DNA of 64,000 bases from Chamaecrista fasciculata (Eukaryota; Streptophyta; Magnoliopsida; Fabales; Fabaceae). This document shows positions 11,836-23,908 of the stretch, in pieces. Location of the stretch: contig QANZ01027579.1 of assembly GCA_003254925.1 (NCBI GenBank), positions 78,074 through 142,073 on the forward strand, written 5' to 3'. The notes under the pieces were generated by a model. That model searched no databases. It was not told where the DNA came from and was given only the letters and a program-made list of their open reading frames with translations. Numbering within the stretch: position 1 is the first letter of the stretch; every line of letters begins with the position of its first letter. The position numbers and the translations under genes are program-made.

Positions 11836-12279
11836 GGTCAAAGGATCATTTTGGTCCTAAATGTATATTTTAATATTCATTTAGGTCTTTTATGTTTCAA
11901 AATATTTAAATTGGTCCTAAATGTTGTCAAAATGTTTCATTTTGATCTCGAAGTATTGAATTTGGTCATATTTATCTCGTCTATCATTTGAAGTTCAGAG
12001 AATTTGGTAAGAGTAACTCGTAACTCTGAATTCATCGCATTTGAACTTGAAATGAGAAAGATATGATCAATTTTGTTTGTTTGACCATGAAACGAGTTGT
12101 CTAATTTCATGATTGATTTGACTTTATTTGCTGACAACTCTAATTGAATTGAGAAAGTATTTTTTGAGAATAATACGTAACTTTGAACTTGTCATATTCT
12201 AACTTTAGAAAAAAAAATATGACCCTTTTTCAATAGTTTGTAACCAAAATAACATTAGGAGTGAAATGACCCTTTACCC
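11836..12279. mobile_element. Foldback MITE, 9-bp TSD, 'TTTTGGTCC' family
   Basis: Left end GGTCAAAGGATCATTTTGGTCC is mirrored by the right end GGAGTGAAATGACCCTTTACC. Flanks TATCTTTTT (11827-11835) and TATTTTTTT (12280-12288) match 8 of 9. The interior shares phrases (for example TTGTTTGACCATGAAACGAG) with the elements at 12970-13704, 46144-46925 and 53705-54227, so these four are one sequence family. Confidence 0.65.
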
Positions 12280-12500
12280 TATTTTTTTTAAGAGAGTTTT
12301 CATGTTTCAGGAGATTTTAATCGTCTGCTATACATCAATCGCATCTTAAAGTAATCCAATGATGAAGCTTAAATTCTCCAAAATTATATTATATTTTATG
12401 GGCTTAAATGCATTTCTAATTCTTTTACTTATTTCCTACAAACATTAGTTTAATTCCTTTTGGTTAAAAATAGAAAATTGACGTTATTTTATACTTTTAA

Positions 12501-12928
12501 GGGTAAATTACACTTTGGTACTTGTGGTTTGACATTATTTCACTTTGGTACATTGTGGTTTGAAACCTGACACTTTGGTACCCTGTGGTATTCTCCATTA
12601 ACACTTTGATACACTTTTGAGCTATTTTGTAATTTAAACCATAACAAATTTTTCAAAAATTACATATTGACCCCAAAATTTTTTTAAAAAATTACAAATA
12701 GATCCCTAGAAACATATTATCTAGGAACTAAAATGAAAACTTTAAAAAAATTTGGGGTCAATATGTAATTTTTGCAAAATTTTTTATGGTTAAAATTACA
12801 AAATAGCTCCAAAGGGTACCAAAGTGTTAATGGAGAATACCACAGGGTACCAAAGTGTCAGGTTTCAAACCACATGGTACCAAAGTGAAATAGGGTCAAA
12901 CCACAAGGTACCAAAGTATAATTTATTC
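12501..12928. mobile_element. Foldback MITE, 9-bp TSD
   Basis: Left arm GGGTAAATTACACTTTGGTA, with repeats of CACTTTGGTACC and GTGGTTTGA, is mirrored by a right arm ending GGTACCAAAGTATAATTTATTC; the arms are close to 200 bp each. Flanks TACTTTTAA (12492-12500) and TATTTTTAA (12929-12937) match 8 of 9. Confidence 0.7.
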
Positions 12929-12969
12929 TATTTTTAATGATGCCCTTTTTCTGTGTTATATATTTAAAA

Positions 12970-13704
12970 AGTCGAAGTGCAATTTTGGCCTTTTATCTTT
13001 AGAATAAGTTGTAATATAGCCCTTTATCTTTTTTTTTCTTGCAATTTTGATCATATGTCTTTCTCAAAAATTTTACTCATTGATCCCAAAGACCAGATGT
13101 GGCTATATCTCTTTAGTTTTAAGTTTGATTATGATGAGTTCAAAGCCATGAGTTATTCTTGACAAGTCTCTTCTTTTTCTAATTGGGGTCGTCAACAAAC
13201 AAGGTTAAATTGGGTTCCAAAAGTGGGGTACTCTTGACGAATCATTTTTCTATCTAGTTGGGACCGTCAGCAAATGAGATTAAACTGGACTCGAAAATGG
13301 TTATGGAATCAAAAATTAAAAAATTACGGAAAACTACTTGAGCTTGATTTGACTTCATTTGCTAATGGCCCCAACTGAGTAAAAAAAATAACTCATCAAA
13401 AGTAACTCGTTGCACTCAGACTTAAAATGAGAGAGATATGACCAATTTCGATCGTTTGACTATGAAACGAGCAACTAATTTTTAGAACTCGATTTGACAT
13501 TATTTGCTGACGGTTTCAACCAGATAAAGTATAGCTTCGAACTCGTCATAATCGAACTTGAAACGAGAGAGATATTTAGTCTTTGAGACCAAATGGTGAA
13601 ACTTTTGAGAAAGATATAGAATCAAAATTGCAAAAGAAAAAGATATATAAAAGACTAGATTGTAGTTTATCCCAAAGATAAGAGACCAAAATTGTATTTT
13701 GGCC
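12970..13704. mobile_element. Foldback element with perfect 9-bp TSD
   Basis: The ends AGTCGAAGTGCAATTTTGGCC and ACCAAAATTGTATTTTGGCC are inverted. The flanking TATTTAAAA is identical on both sides (12961-12969 and 13705-13713). The interior (~735 bp in all) belongs to the same family as 11836-12279 but is longer. It lies 41 bp from the preceding element. Confidence 0.72.
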
Positions 13705-13713
13705 TATTTAAAA

Positions 13714-15425
13714 TTTAGGGTCAATTTTAATAACTCAGTAGTTTCGATGTTCTTTATTTACTTACTTTGTTTTGTTCAAGTGGGGCAAAGTTTCAGGCCA
13801 AAAAAAAAAAGTGGGGCAAAGTTGACTGTTTCTGAATTTGGGGACTAAATTAAAATTCACAAAAATTCAAGTGGTTAAAAATACATTTAAATGTAGTTTG
13901 TATTAGAAAATACTTATTATTATACAATTAGAGTGGGAATCGAGTATAGAGATTTCTTGGAGTTAATAAAAAACACAAGTTATTAGGTTCACCTTCATTT
14001 ATTAATTTTAAGATTTTTTTAGTTGAATTCAAAGTTTATACAACTAAATGGTGAAAAAGAAAAAAACAATTATTGTCTCATATAAATATCTTACAAATGC
14101 ATGAGTTGGAATTAAACAATAATAGATAGATAGATTTTTAAACTAGCCCCTGAATTATATTTATTTTATCATTTTCATTCTTCAAAGTACAACATAAACC
14201 CTTTTTTATATATATAGGACCACTCGATAAAAAAAAATTAATATATATGCAACAAATTTATTATTTGTATTATTAAATTATATGCACTTGTTAGTTTCTA
14301 GAAAGTAAAATTAAAAATGATTTTTTCAAATGTTGCAACTTTTACACCTTTTGTTCCTGTAATGGTGTGAAAATAGGGCATTTGAGAATAAAAATTCCAA
14401 AAGAAGGCACACTATATAGTAATATATTGGTTTGCACCCCACAATATGCAACATCTTCTATATTCTACATTCAACATTCAACATTTTATAAATAGTATTT
14501 TAGTACTAAAAACTTTGGTAGCCTTTTGACCAAACATTAATGGTGGCAATATGTATAACTTTTGTCTGCCTTCACACCTTCTGAGGCACATAGTGGTGTG
14601 TCTCTTGATAGATTCCTTTTTGACTATTTTTAAAAAGTTATGATATGGTACTAAAAAATTAGTTTATGGATATTTAAAAAACTAACAATAGAAAAGTCAA
14701 AGAAATAGAGAATCTCAGGACTTTGTTGTCTCAAAATTCTGAATAAGTTGTCCTTTTTTTAAATAAATGCACAAATTATATAGAAATCAATCAGTTCTGT
14801 TTTGAAATATATATATATACACACACATATGTTTAACCCAAAATAATTAAATATTTTATAAAATATAAGTATGCTCTCCTATTTATGAAATTTGTATTCT
14901 AATATTATTTATTTTGTTTTTCTTTTGCCTGAATATTATTATTTTGTTTGGGGAATCATAGTTTTGACTTATTTTAAGATTTTAAGAACTAATATTTTAT
15001 ACCTACTCAATCACTTAAAAAATAACTATAAGACTATCTCAATTAAAATAAATGAAATTGTAATTCACCTTTCGTTGAATAAATTAAAGAACACTAGTCC
15101 ACTACAAATACAATATAGTTTTTATTTGTAAATATAAAAGATGGAATAAATTAAAATCTCATGTAGATACACACATTACTAGTGCGCATTACAATATATA
15201 TGTAAATATCATTTTAAATGTTATAAATATAAGATATTATTTTTGAAGAAAATTATGTAAACGAAGCAAATATTTAATTTTATTATAAATGAAGAACTGT
15301 TAAAATGGACTAGTGCAATCTCTAGACCTTAACCCTGTTTAATTAAAATTTAGTTATGATTTAGCTTAAAAAATCCAATTTAAAATTGTACTAAAAATTT
15401 TTATCCGAACTTTGATCCTATTAGA
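13714..15425. other. AT-rich intergenic DNA, nothing recognised
   Basis: No gene-like frame or convincing repeat was seen. Short ORFs here are low-complexity and lack homology I recognise. TA runs occur near 14210 and 14810. Confidence 0.45.
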
Positions 15426-16053
15426 ATTTTTTTTTTGGTGAGAATGGGCCTCAAAAGCCAGCAACAAAGCACAAAACGACAGCAGATAACCAACAAAGAC
15501 AAAACAAACAAAGGCAAAACGTCGCTACATAGTTATTCAGCGCCTCTGCCCCCTCTCATCACCTAACCCTAAATTGTCTCTCAACAAAAGAAGACTCAAA
15601 CTAGGAGGAGGCTTAGACCAAACCAACACCTCTCCATTATCGCACCGATCTGCACCAATATTCGCCAAATAGTCAGTGCAAAAATTAGCCTCCCTCCACA
15701 CATGTTTAATCCTCCAATCGTTGAGCCGAGCAAGAATATTCAGAATACTACGAATAATTGCAAGGATTTCGATCGGGCACTTGCTTGGATCCTTTATGGC
15801 ATTAACCACAATCATTGAGTCACTCTCTAGACTCAATCCCACATTCCATCGCGATTCTGACACCTTCGAGTAACGCCCACGCCTCCGCTTTGATTATCGA
15901 GACGCAACCCAGGAACTTGCTAAATCCACGAATCCAACGACCAGCATCGTCCCTCACAAGTCCTCCGCAACTTGCACAGTTAGAGACAGCTTTTAGAGAC
16001 CCGTTACAGTTGATCCTATCAGGATTTAGGGCTGGCTCTATGTGATCCTTCAA
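15426..16053 (-). pseudogene. LINE 3' fragment: RNase H-like domain, frameshifted
   Basis: Minus-strand frames 15820-16053 and 15537-15863 together read as the RNase H-like domain found at the end of plant non-LTR retrotransposons (the At1g65750 type). The first contains NCNGSLK, GLVRDDAGRWIRGFSK and KAEAWALLEGVRIA; the second continues with LESDSMIVVNAIKDPSK, then HVWREANFCTDYLANIGA. The switch of frame near 15830-15850 shows at least one indel. A T tract at 15427-15437 would be the poly(A) tail of the minus-strand insertion. The 5' part of the element is missing, as usual for truncated LINE copies. Target duplications are not clear. Confidence 0.75.
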
Positions 16054-16722
16054 CTTTTCTTTTTTATTATTTTTTTGTAATCTAAATAGAATTCAAATTA
16101 TATAATATTTCTAATGTAAACCAAAATTATTAAAATTTATAAAATTATGTCACAAGTCACGACATAAATAATCATTTAATATTTTTTAAATTATATAATA
16201 AAAATCAAGAAAATTTATAATTATCAATATTGTTGATTACAACCATTCATCATTATATTATTTTTGTCATCTTCCATTATATGTGATAGGTTATATATAA
16301 GCCATTAGTTGTGAACTTGTGATATCTTATAACAATTTATGAGATAAGGTGGTGTATATATATATATATATAGTAAACATATAACTTGGTCCATAAAAGA
16401 TATATGACTTGACAATTTAATCTTTGAAAATTTAGTTTACACACATTAATTTTTTTAAAATCGTAGAAATAATATAATTTTATTAATTTTTTAAACTTAT
16501 CTTACAAGGACTAATTAATATATAAAAAAATTGAAGTATATATTGATTTTATGAATTCCAGAGATTAAATAAAATAATATAAATCTTTTAAAAATTAAAT
16601 TATTAACTCATATTTACGCACCAATTTATATTATATGTAGGAATGTGTGGTGTGGTGTATAGATGGAAAACCAAGAATGTTGGGAGGAACTGTTGTGTAT
16701 GAAATGTGAAGTACTATTGTTA
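16054..16722. other. AT-rich spacer with TA microsatellite
   Basis: No gene is seen. A TA run lies near 16353-16372. The part from 16372 to about 16616 has weakly mirrored ends but no convincing duplication. Confidence 0.4.
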
Positions 16723-18475
16723 GGGTGTGTTTGGGTTAGAAGTATGTAATAAAAGGAAATGGATCCTCTGCATTTTGATTTGGTGCATTTTTATGCATTT
16801 TAGGGAGATAAAGGAAGAGGTAGAGAGAGAAAATGTGGGTCCCATATATTTATTATTTACTGGGACCCACACTTTCTCTCTCTACTTCTTTCTTTATCTC
16901 TCTAAACTGCACCAAAAATGCAGAGAATGAGAATGCAGAGGATCCACTCTCGTAATGAAATGAGAAAATTATGTAATGAAATGGTAATGAGAAAATTATG
17001 TAATGAAAATGGTGTTTGGATAAGTTTGAGATGTAATGAAAAAAATTGGATGTGAAATTATGAAAATGGGTATGTAATGATTGTGGTTGGTTGAAATAAT
17101 TGTATGGGTTTTTTTAAATTGTATAGGGGTAGAAATGATAATTGATAATGGAAATAGATAGAAAAAAAATAATATGTTGACTTTTTGGTTGTGGTGGTTA
17201 TGAAATGAAATGGTAATGAAATTGTCTCGAAATTTGTGCTAGATGTGAATTTTTGTAATGAAGGTTGGAGTAGTATTATGTAATGAAATGAAAGGACCAA
17301 AATGTAAATAACATGAAAATTTTTAAAAACCTACAATTTGGTCTATGATTTTATATAAATTGAAGGAATCGGTCCTTACGAAAATGAAATATATCTCTTG
17401 ACCCGTAAAAAATTGCATTCATCAACGATTGGGTTTCTATATTGCAAACTTTCCTCCAAAAAATAAATTGAAGGACCAAAATGTTATCCATGAAAAAAAT
17501 GTGGGACCAAAAGTTATATATTAATGAAAACCCTTTGTCTTTGCGTAACATTGGCCGTTGATATCCTTCACGCACATCCCACCATCCACACTCTTCCTTC
17601 CACTTTTTTTTTTTTGGCCAACACACTCTTCCTTTCGTATATCATATTCCACAGAATGAATAAAAATAACAGCAATTTCTTCAGATTTCACGAAACTAAC
17701 AAATTCACATAACAAAAATCTTGATTCCCAAAACAAACCCTAACTAAAGATACAGAAAGTACGGGATTTACGTTATAAAACCCAAATGCCACAAAATTAT
17801 ACGAAAGCAAGTCGAATTCTGATGGCACTCACGCTTGATCAAGCGAGCTGAGAATTCAAGGGGAATTCGACAGGCGAGTGAGACGGTAGTGAAGTGCTTC
17901 ACTATCAATTCTTGTCTCCTAAAAATGTCTGATTCGCACAACAATATTCTTTCAGCACGATTGCGTTCGTTGGCCAATTTTGCTTGCACACACGATTGCG
18001 TTCTCCTAAAAATGCCGCGAACGTCGCACACCCGGAATCCACCGGAAATTACTCGGAGGGGAGAACGAAAACCGAACCCACGCTGCACTCGGAGGAGAGA
18101 AGAAGGAGAGCTCGGAGGAGAGAAGAAGGAGGGAAGAACCACGATGAAGAAAGCAGCCTGGCTTTTGGGGGTCTGATTTAAGGAAAATTACCAAAATGCC
18201 ACTGACTTTATGAAATTTTCAAAAAACCCATCAGGTAGTTTTTTATTATTATTGTAGTATAGGTAATTATAGGTATTTGAGTAGGGGTATGTTAGTAATT
18301 GGGTATAAAATATGTAATGAAATGAGTTTGTAATGAAGTGTAATTTTTGTAATGACTTTATAATTGAAAAACAAACACCCAAATAGCACTGTAGCTTAAG
18401 TTATGTAATGAAAATGTGGATAATGAAATTGTAATAGGATTATAATGACATTATAATGATAAGCCAAACGCACCC
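16723..18475. mobile_element. PIF/Harbinger-type element with GC-rich core
   Basis: The termini GGGTGTGTTTGGGTTA and ATAAGCCAAACGCACCC are inverted repeats, each directly flanked by TTA (16720-16722 and 18476-18478), the classical PIF/Harbinger target. The subterminal parts are rich in TGTAATGAAATG repeats on both sides. The core (about 17820-18180) is much more GC-rich than anything nearby and has overlapping frames on both strands (for example 17768-18142 minus and 17835-18176 plus). I recognise no transposase DDE or Myb-like domain, so the element is non-autonomous and may carry captured host sequence. Confidence 0.7.
16761..16945. mobile_element. Palindromic MITE nested inside the Harbinger-type element
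   Basis: A nearly perfect foldback begins GGATCCTCTGCATTTT and ends GAATGCAGAGGATCC, with inner arms AAAATGTGGGTCCCA and TGGGACCCACACTTT around a short TA-rich loop (about 16845-16860). It interrupts the left subterminal region of the larger element. No clear target duplication was found. Confidence 0.6.
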
Positions 18476-18727
18476 TTAGTGTTTTTTTTTAAATAAAAAA
18501 AACAACTATTGTTAGTATATTAGAAGGCATCATATCATATCATATCATATATATGAGAAAATAAGTGTACACTTTAATAAAGTTGGTGTTCAAACTTCAA
18601 ACTTTATACTCTCACATGTGCAACCCCACTTACCATGTTGTGCGTAGTACACAAATTGTTTGTAATTAATGTGTATCAGTGTATGGTACACAAATGTGTT
18701 TTGTGTGTGTGTGTGTGCGCAGTACCA

Positions 18728-19150
18728 TTGTTAAAGGCAAGGACGTCACATCGTTGAAATCAAACATCTTCAACGAAACTCATGAGCCCTTCTTAACCAA
18801 TTAAAGTGCTCTCTCGAGTTCAAGTCTATAAGATAAAACTTTGATTACCTACGATTAATCTTTATGAGTAAAAAAAAAAAATTGTGTACCATCAATATTT
18901 TTGAAATTTTGAATAATTTTTTTTCTTTGCCCTTTTTGTTTTCTTTGGTTCTCTAATGGTTGAGAACATATTTTTTCCATTTAGATCAAAATAATAATGG
19001 TCATGTATATATATTAGTTACTTCAGTTTATTAGTTACTCTCTTTTTGCTTTTTATAAATGAATTTGTATAACTCATTCTGATTAACACATTCATTCATT
19101 TTAGTCTCATTTCTCTTTCACTCCTCATCATAACATGGTAGCAGAAGCCT
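18728..19150 (+). mobile_element. Possible Ty1-copia LTR remnant with primer-binding-like site
   Basis: At 19131-19148 the sequence AACATGGTAGCAGAAGCC resembles the junction of an LTR end (..AACA) with a degenerate initiator-Met tRNA primer-binding site (usual form TGGTATCAGAGC). Upstream there is a TATAAA at about 19055 and a pyrimidine-rich stretch, as in copia LTRs. The LTR start, possibly TGTTAAAGG at 18728, is a guess. No gag or pol follows. Confidence 0.3.
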
Positions 19151-20290
19151 AAGAGAAAGACTCTCTATGAAGATCACTCTTCCATCTCTAACTCAGACCT
19201 TGCCTATTTCCTCTTTACCTTCTTCGACTCTTAAAGGTCGATTTCACCTCATAAATTACTACCTTTTGCATGATAAATCACTTACACAAATTATTAAAAA
19301 AATATTCCAACAAAGTCAACTAAGCATTTTAGAGGAAGATTATTATATAAGAGATACAATTGAAAAATGATTTTTAATAATTTTTAAATGTTTTATAAGA
19401 TAAAATAAAAGAGATAGATATAAAATAGTTTGAAGAGATAAACTTTTTATCAATAAAATAATTTAATAGATAAAATTTAAGTATGTCTGGATTAGAGATT
19501 AATTAAAAGAAAAATAAAAACAGTAAAAAAAGAAGTGAGACTTCTTTTTCTTGTTTATAAAATAAGAAATTAGATAAAAAGATCATAAAAGATTAATTTT
19601 TAATTATTTTTTATTTTCATAAATTTCAAATATCCTAAATTATACCCTTTGAAGAACTTTAATAAAGTCACTATATATATAGAAGTATAGAACTAACAAA
19701 ATGCAATATAGTTGGTAGTTAGTTAAAATTTTTAAACATGATATTTTGAGTTCAAAATCATAAATAAAAAAAAAAATTCAAAAGATGCACACCAGGATTA
19801 AGTGCTGTTGTACCTACCCAATGAGGCACTGATATAAGCTTTATTCCACAAATTTGATAGTTGAACGCAAAGGGCACTTCCAAAATGTAAAGTTGATTCA
19901 CACATCTTTCTACCCATACATATATTAGTATTAATGTAATAAGAAATATTATTTTCCCCCTTTACTTAGTTTAAGAATGTGTACGTTATAAATGTTGAAT
20001 ATGAACAACTTTTACTTGTTTTGGTTTTCATTTTTTTAATTATATATATAACATATTTTACTATATGTAGCATATCAATATAATAAATAGTACTTCTAAG
20101 TTCTAATACAGTTTTCGGATTATTGTTTTGCATTTAGGAACCGAATCTTTTTAAATGGGAATTTGGTAAGAATTTTAAAATAAGTCAAAACAAGTTTAAT
20201 ATTACTGGATTATTTTGCAAATATATATGGTTAATGTTTTGCATCCCTATCACTACTTACAAGAGATAAAAAATAAATAAATAAATAACC
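19151..20290. other. AT-rich intergenic DNA, nothing else recognised
   Basis: No conserved frame, RNA gene or inverted repeat was identified between the LTR-like remnant and the SINE-like dimer. Confidence 0.4.
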
Positions 20291-20548
20291 AACGCGGTTT
20301 GACAAGTTACACTCTAGGGAGAGAACCCAGGTTCGATCTCTAGAGTCGACATTGTTGGTAGGGCTCTAATCGTTTCGTTTCTAAGGCCCGAATGAAATTA
20401 GTCTTCGTTTAGACCGTTACACGAATAGATGGGAAAAACTCATTCGGACATCAGAGACAAAATGGTCAGAACCCTCCCAATAATGTCGGCTCTAGAGATC
20501 GAACCTATGTCCTCTCCCTAAGGTATAACTCGTCAAACCGCTATACCA
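20291..20548. mobile_element. Inverted dimer of a SINE-like, tRNA-derived sequence
   Basis: Two arms of about 115-130 bp face each other. The left arm (plus strand) reads GCGGTTTGACAAGTTACACT, then a B-box-like GGTTCGATC at 20330-20338. The right arm, on the minus strand, reads TAGCGGTTTGACG (20543-20531), then GGTTCGATC (20505-20497). The ~35-bp spacing between the A-box-like and B-box-like motifs fits an internal RNA polymerase III promoter. The central 20390-20450 is also palindromic. No exact tRNA gene structure is present. Confidence 0.5.
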
Positions 20549-20559
20549 AACACTTGTTA

Positions 20560-23401
20560 TTGTCATTTAGATTGTGCTTTGAGTTTTCTCCCATCTAGAT
20601 ATATAATTAGAATTTAAATAATCAAGTAAAAGGCAAATTGATAGGTAAATTGTTAGAAGGAAGTAGGCATTAATTTTGTATGCATAAAATAATTAGTGGA
20701 CTTTAGCAGATCCTGAGAGATCAGAACCCACCAAACAAAGAAAGAGGCCTCAAAAAGCATATATGCAAAATATGCGAATCCTCTATATACACTAAATAAT
20801 TGATAAATAATTATCCTACGAAAAAAATTGATAATAATTTATAAGTTCTTTAAATATAATATCTGAAATTCAAATAAAATTGTTTCTTTAAAATATTTTA
20901 TTGATGAAAATAAAATTTATCATGATAATTTCTAAATGTGCCTTAAAAAAATAGTCTCCAACTAGAAGTAGGATAATACCTTTTAATTTTCATTAAAAAT
21001 TATAATATATATATACTAAAACTGGTAATACATGTGGCTACATGGTATGCATGAACCAATGGGGGAACAAGTTAAAGTACAACTTTCATTTGAATTATTT
21101 TATTGAAATTAATATGTTTTTTGCAAACATCATAATCATTGTTTTAGTGATGCACATTTGTAGTTGACTTTGAGAAAAAAGGCCAACCCACCATTTTGGC
21201 AACCTCTTATCTCTAACTTTTGGGGTTGTCTTATTATTTATCTAAATCTCTTTTATTTTTCATGGCTATCCACCAAATACACCCATAGATTACATCATAA
21301 TCTAGCACCTCCCACTGAATTCTTGCTATTTGACTATTATAAATATACATCTCACACACACATCGATCAGTGTTGTTAGACAAAGACAACTCTTAATTTC
21401 AAGTTTTATTAATTGTATTTAATTTCCATGTTAATTTGTGTATTTGTGTTTGTTAGTGTTCATGCTTTGCATGTCCTAAAAGTTATATAAATATTATATT
21501 AAATCTTAAAATTATCAAAAGAATTAAAACTATTTAACTATAAATATGTACCTGTTAATTTTATAATTTTTTGAAATAATAAAAATAGTTTGTAAAGGGC
21601 TAAATATTCAATATTTTTGTTTATATATATACATATTGATTTCTTTGGTATAAACCAAAGTATCTATTGTCGAAAATAATGATTAATTTTTTTCTTTTTT
21701 CTTTTGGTGTGACAATGACTAATTTTTTTATTGTGGATTTTTTTACTTAAGAGAAAACGACAGACTACATAATATTTTCCATACTCAAAAATAAAATTAC
21801 ACATGTTTTATTAAGTTGGCCCACATTGTAGGTTGGAATTATTGTTGGTCTTTCATCATATCTTCTTATTATGAAATCTTCTAGCAACTTTGAATATGAT
21901 ATTTTCAATTTTATATATATGCTGTAAACTGTAAAGTACATCATGGAAGGTCCAACATTTTAACTCGTAAAAGATCAAGTTCTTTGACATGTACAGTGAT
22001 ACTGAATTTAGTCATAAGTGGGATTTAATTAGATTTTTTTCAAAAGGTTGATAATATTAATTCCAAAACAGCAAAGATACAAAATATAACAGATTTTTGT
22101 TTATCTTTCTTATTTTTATTTATTCAAGTTTTATCAAAATAAATATTCTGAATGAAATAATTTATTCTTTTTTTTTGTGTAAACCAAAGATATATACTGT
22201 CTAGACCATCACTTAAGGGCAAACAGATAACCACATAATATTTTTCATACTCAAATGTGATATTTGAACCCCTACCAAATAATTTATCATTTGATTACAT
22301 AAATCCTAAGATAATTTAGGACATCACAACTCTTCCTACTATTAATAACTGATTTTTTAATTGATTATAATTAAATTAACGATTTAATTATTACAAGATA
22401 ATAATTTTTTTGAATTCAATATCTAAAAAATAAAACTGTAAAATTTAATCACCTAAAAATATAATTATAATTAATTTAGTTATTTCGTTAAAGATATTAA
22501 CTGAAGTTTGAGAACAAACTTTTTTTTTCTATCAACCACTATGTATCATGACAAAAAAGTTTATAGCTAGCTGTAAAAGATTTATTATTAAATCTTAATT
22601 AATATCTTCAATAAAGAGATCAAACTAATTATAATTATGAAAACTACAATGTATAATTTGTGGTCTAAATTTTAAAAATTTTCAAAGTTCACATACTAAA
22701 TTATTAGAAAAAGCTGTAAAAAAAGAATGCATGAAGTTTTCTTGAACTTTTGTCATTGAGCAAGAAGTTTTGTAAACTTTGAAAAATGACAAAAGACCTC
22801 TTGAGCTTTTAATTTTATGAAAATAATTTATTTTTTTAAAAAAATTCAATTATTTTTCAGTTTTTTTAACTACTATTTATTATACTTAGTAGTAATTTTA
22901 ATTTTGGATCAATATAAAATACACAAAAAAATTAATTCTATTTTTGAAATAAAATATTAACAAACAATATATTTTGAAAAAAATTAAATAATTCATAGGA
23001 CTTTTTGTTACTTTTCAAATTTCAAGAAAAATTTCATATAATAACTAAAACTTAAGAGAATTTTTACCTTTTCAAAAAATTATCAGTATAACTTAACAAT
23101 GTTTGGCCAAAAAGAAAACTAACAATGGAGAAGCGCCTAATTAAAAGGATTGTTCTATTAATTTAACTTATTTTTCTTAAAGAATAACTTAGTTACAAAA
23201 TTTGTAATTTGGAGCACACTTCTCCCGTGTCACAAGTCCCCTAGAATAATCAGGAGTTTTCTAGCACACTCATTAATGTTCTGAAGTCAACCCCAAAATT
23301 CAGGCAATAAATTTGGCTTCATTTCCCAAATACGCAGACGAGCCTATGTCGCTTTATAAGTTATAACTCAAAATACTAAAATAGAGTTTTCTATCGGTTT
23401 G
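20560..23401. other. Long AT-rich gene-free region
   Basis: I see no supportable gene. Frames up to 71 aa (21164-21379) lack recognisable domains. Several poly-T and TA runs are present. Confidence 0.45.
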
Positions 23402-23409
23402 TTCTATAC

Positions 23410-23886
23410 TAGGGATGATCAAAATATTCATATTCAATAAAGATCTTGAAATTTATCCTATGGGTATGGGTCTAAACCCGTACCCATCCTTAATGGGTAT
23501 GAGTTCGGGTATGGTGGTACCCTACCCGTACCCTACTCATATACCTTTTAGTAATAATAAATATATTTTTATATATAAAATATATAATACTTTAATATTT
23601 TTTACTGAAAAAATATTAAAGTTTTTATAAATATTGAAATATTTTATTAATATATTCATATTTATGATTATTTTTTTTATTTTTAGTAGTTATAGATGTA
23701 AAAAATTGGATAAATATAAATTTTCTATTAACAAAAAATAATTTATTTTAAAAATTTTTCTGGGTCTGGGTGCGGGTATGGGGATTGGACTACCCAGCGG
23801 GTATGGATATGGGGATTGATTTTGATACCCACTCACATCCGGGTATGGGTCCGGGTATCATAGTACCCTACCCATGATCATCCCTA
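23410..23886. mobile_element. hAT-type MITE with perfect 12-bp TIR and 8-bp TSD
   Basis: The element starts TAGGGATGATCA and ends with its exact inverse TGATCATCCCTA. The flanking TTCTATAC is identical at 23402-23409 and 23887-23894. Subterminal parts on both sides repeat GGGTATGGG / TACCC motifs, while the centre is AT-rich. Length 477 bp, with no transposase frame. TIR form and 8-bp duplication indicate the hAT superfamily. Confidence 0.85.
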
Positions 23887-23908
23887 TTCTATACTCTTAT
23901 AAAATTAA

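Noticed and set aside
17768-18194. Frames of 60-124 aa in the GC-rich core of the Harbinger-type element as host genes
   Set aside because: Overlapping frames on both strands, low complexity, no domain and no splice structure; treated as transposon cargo.
20291-20548. A functional tRNA gene
   Set aside because: Only A/B-box-like motifs occur; acceptor and anticodon stems cannot be drawn.
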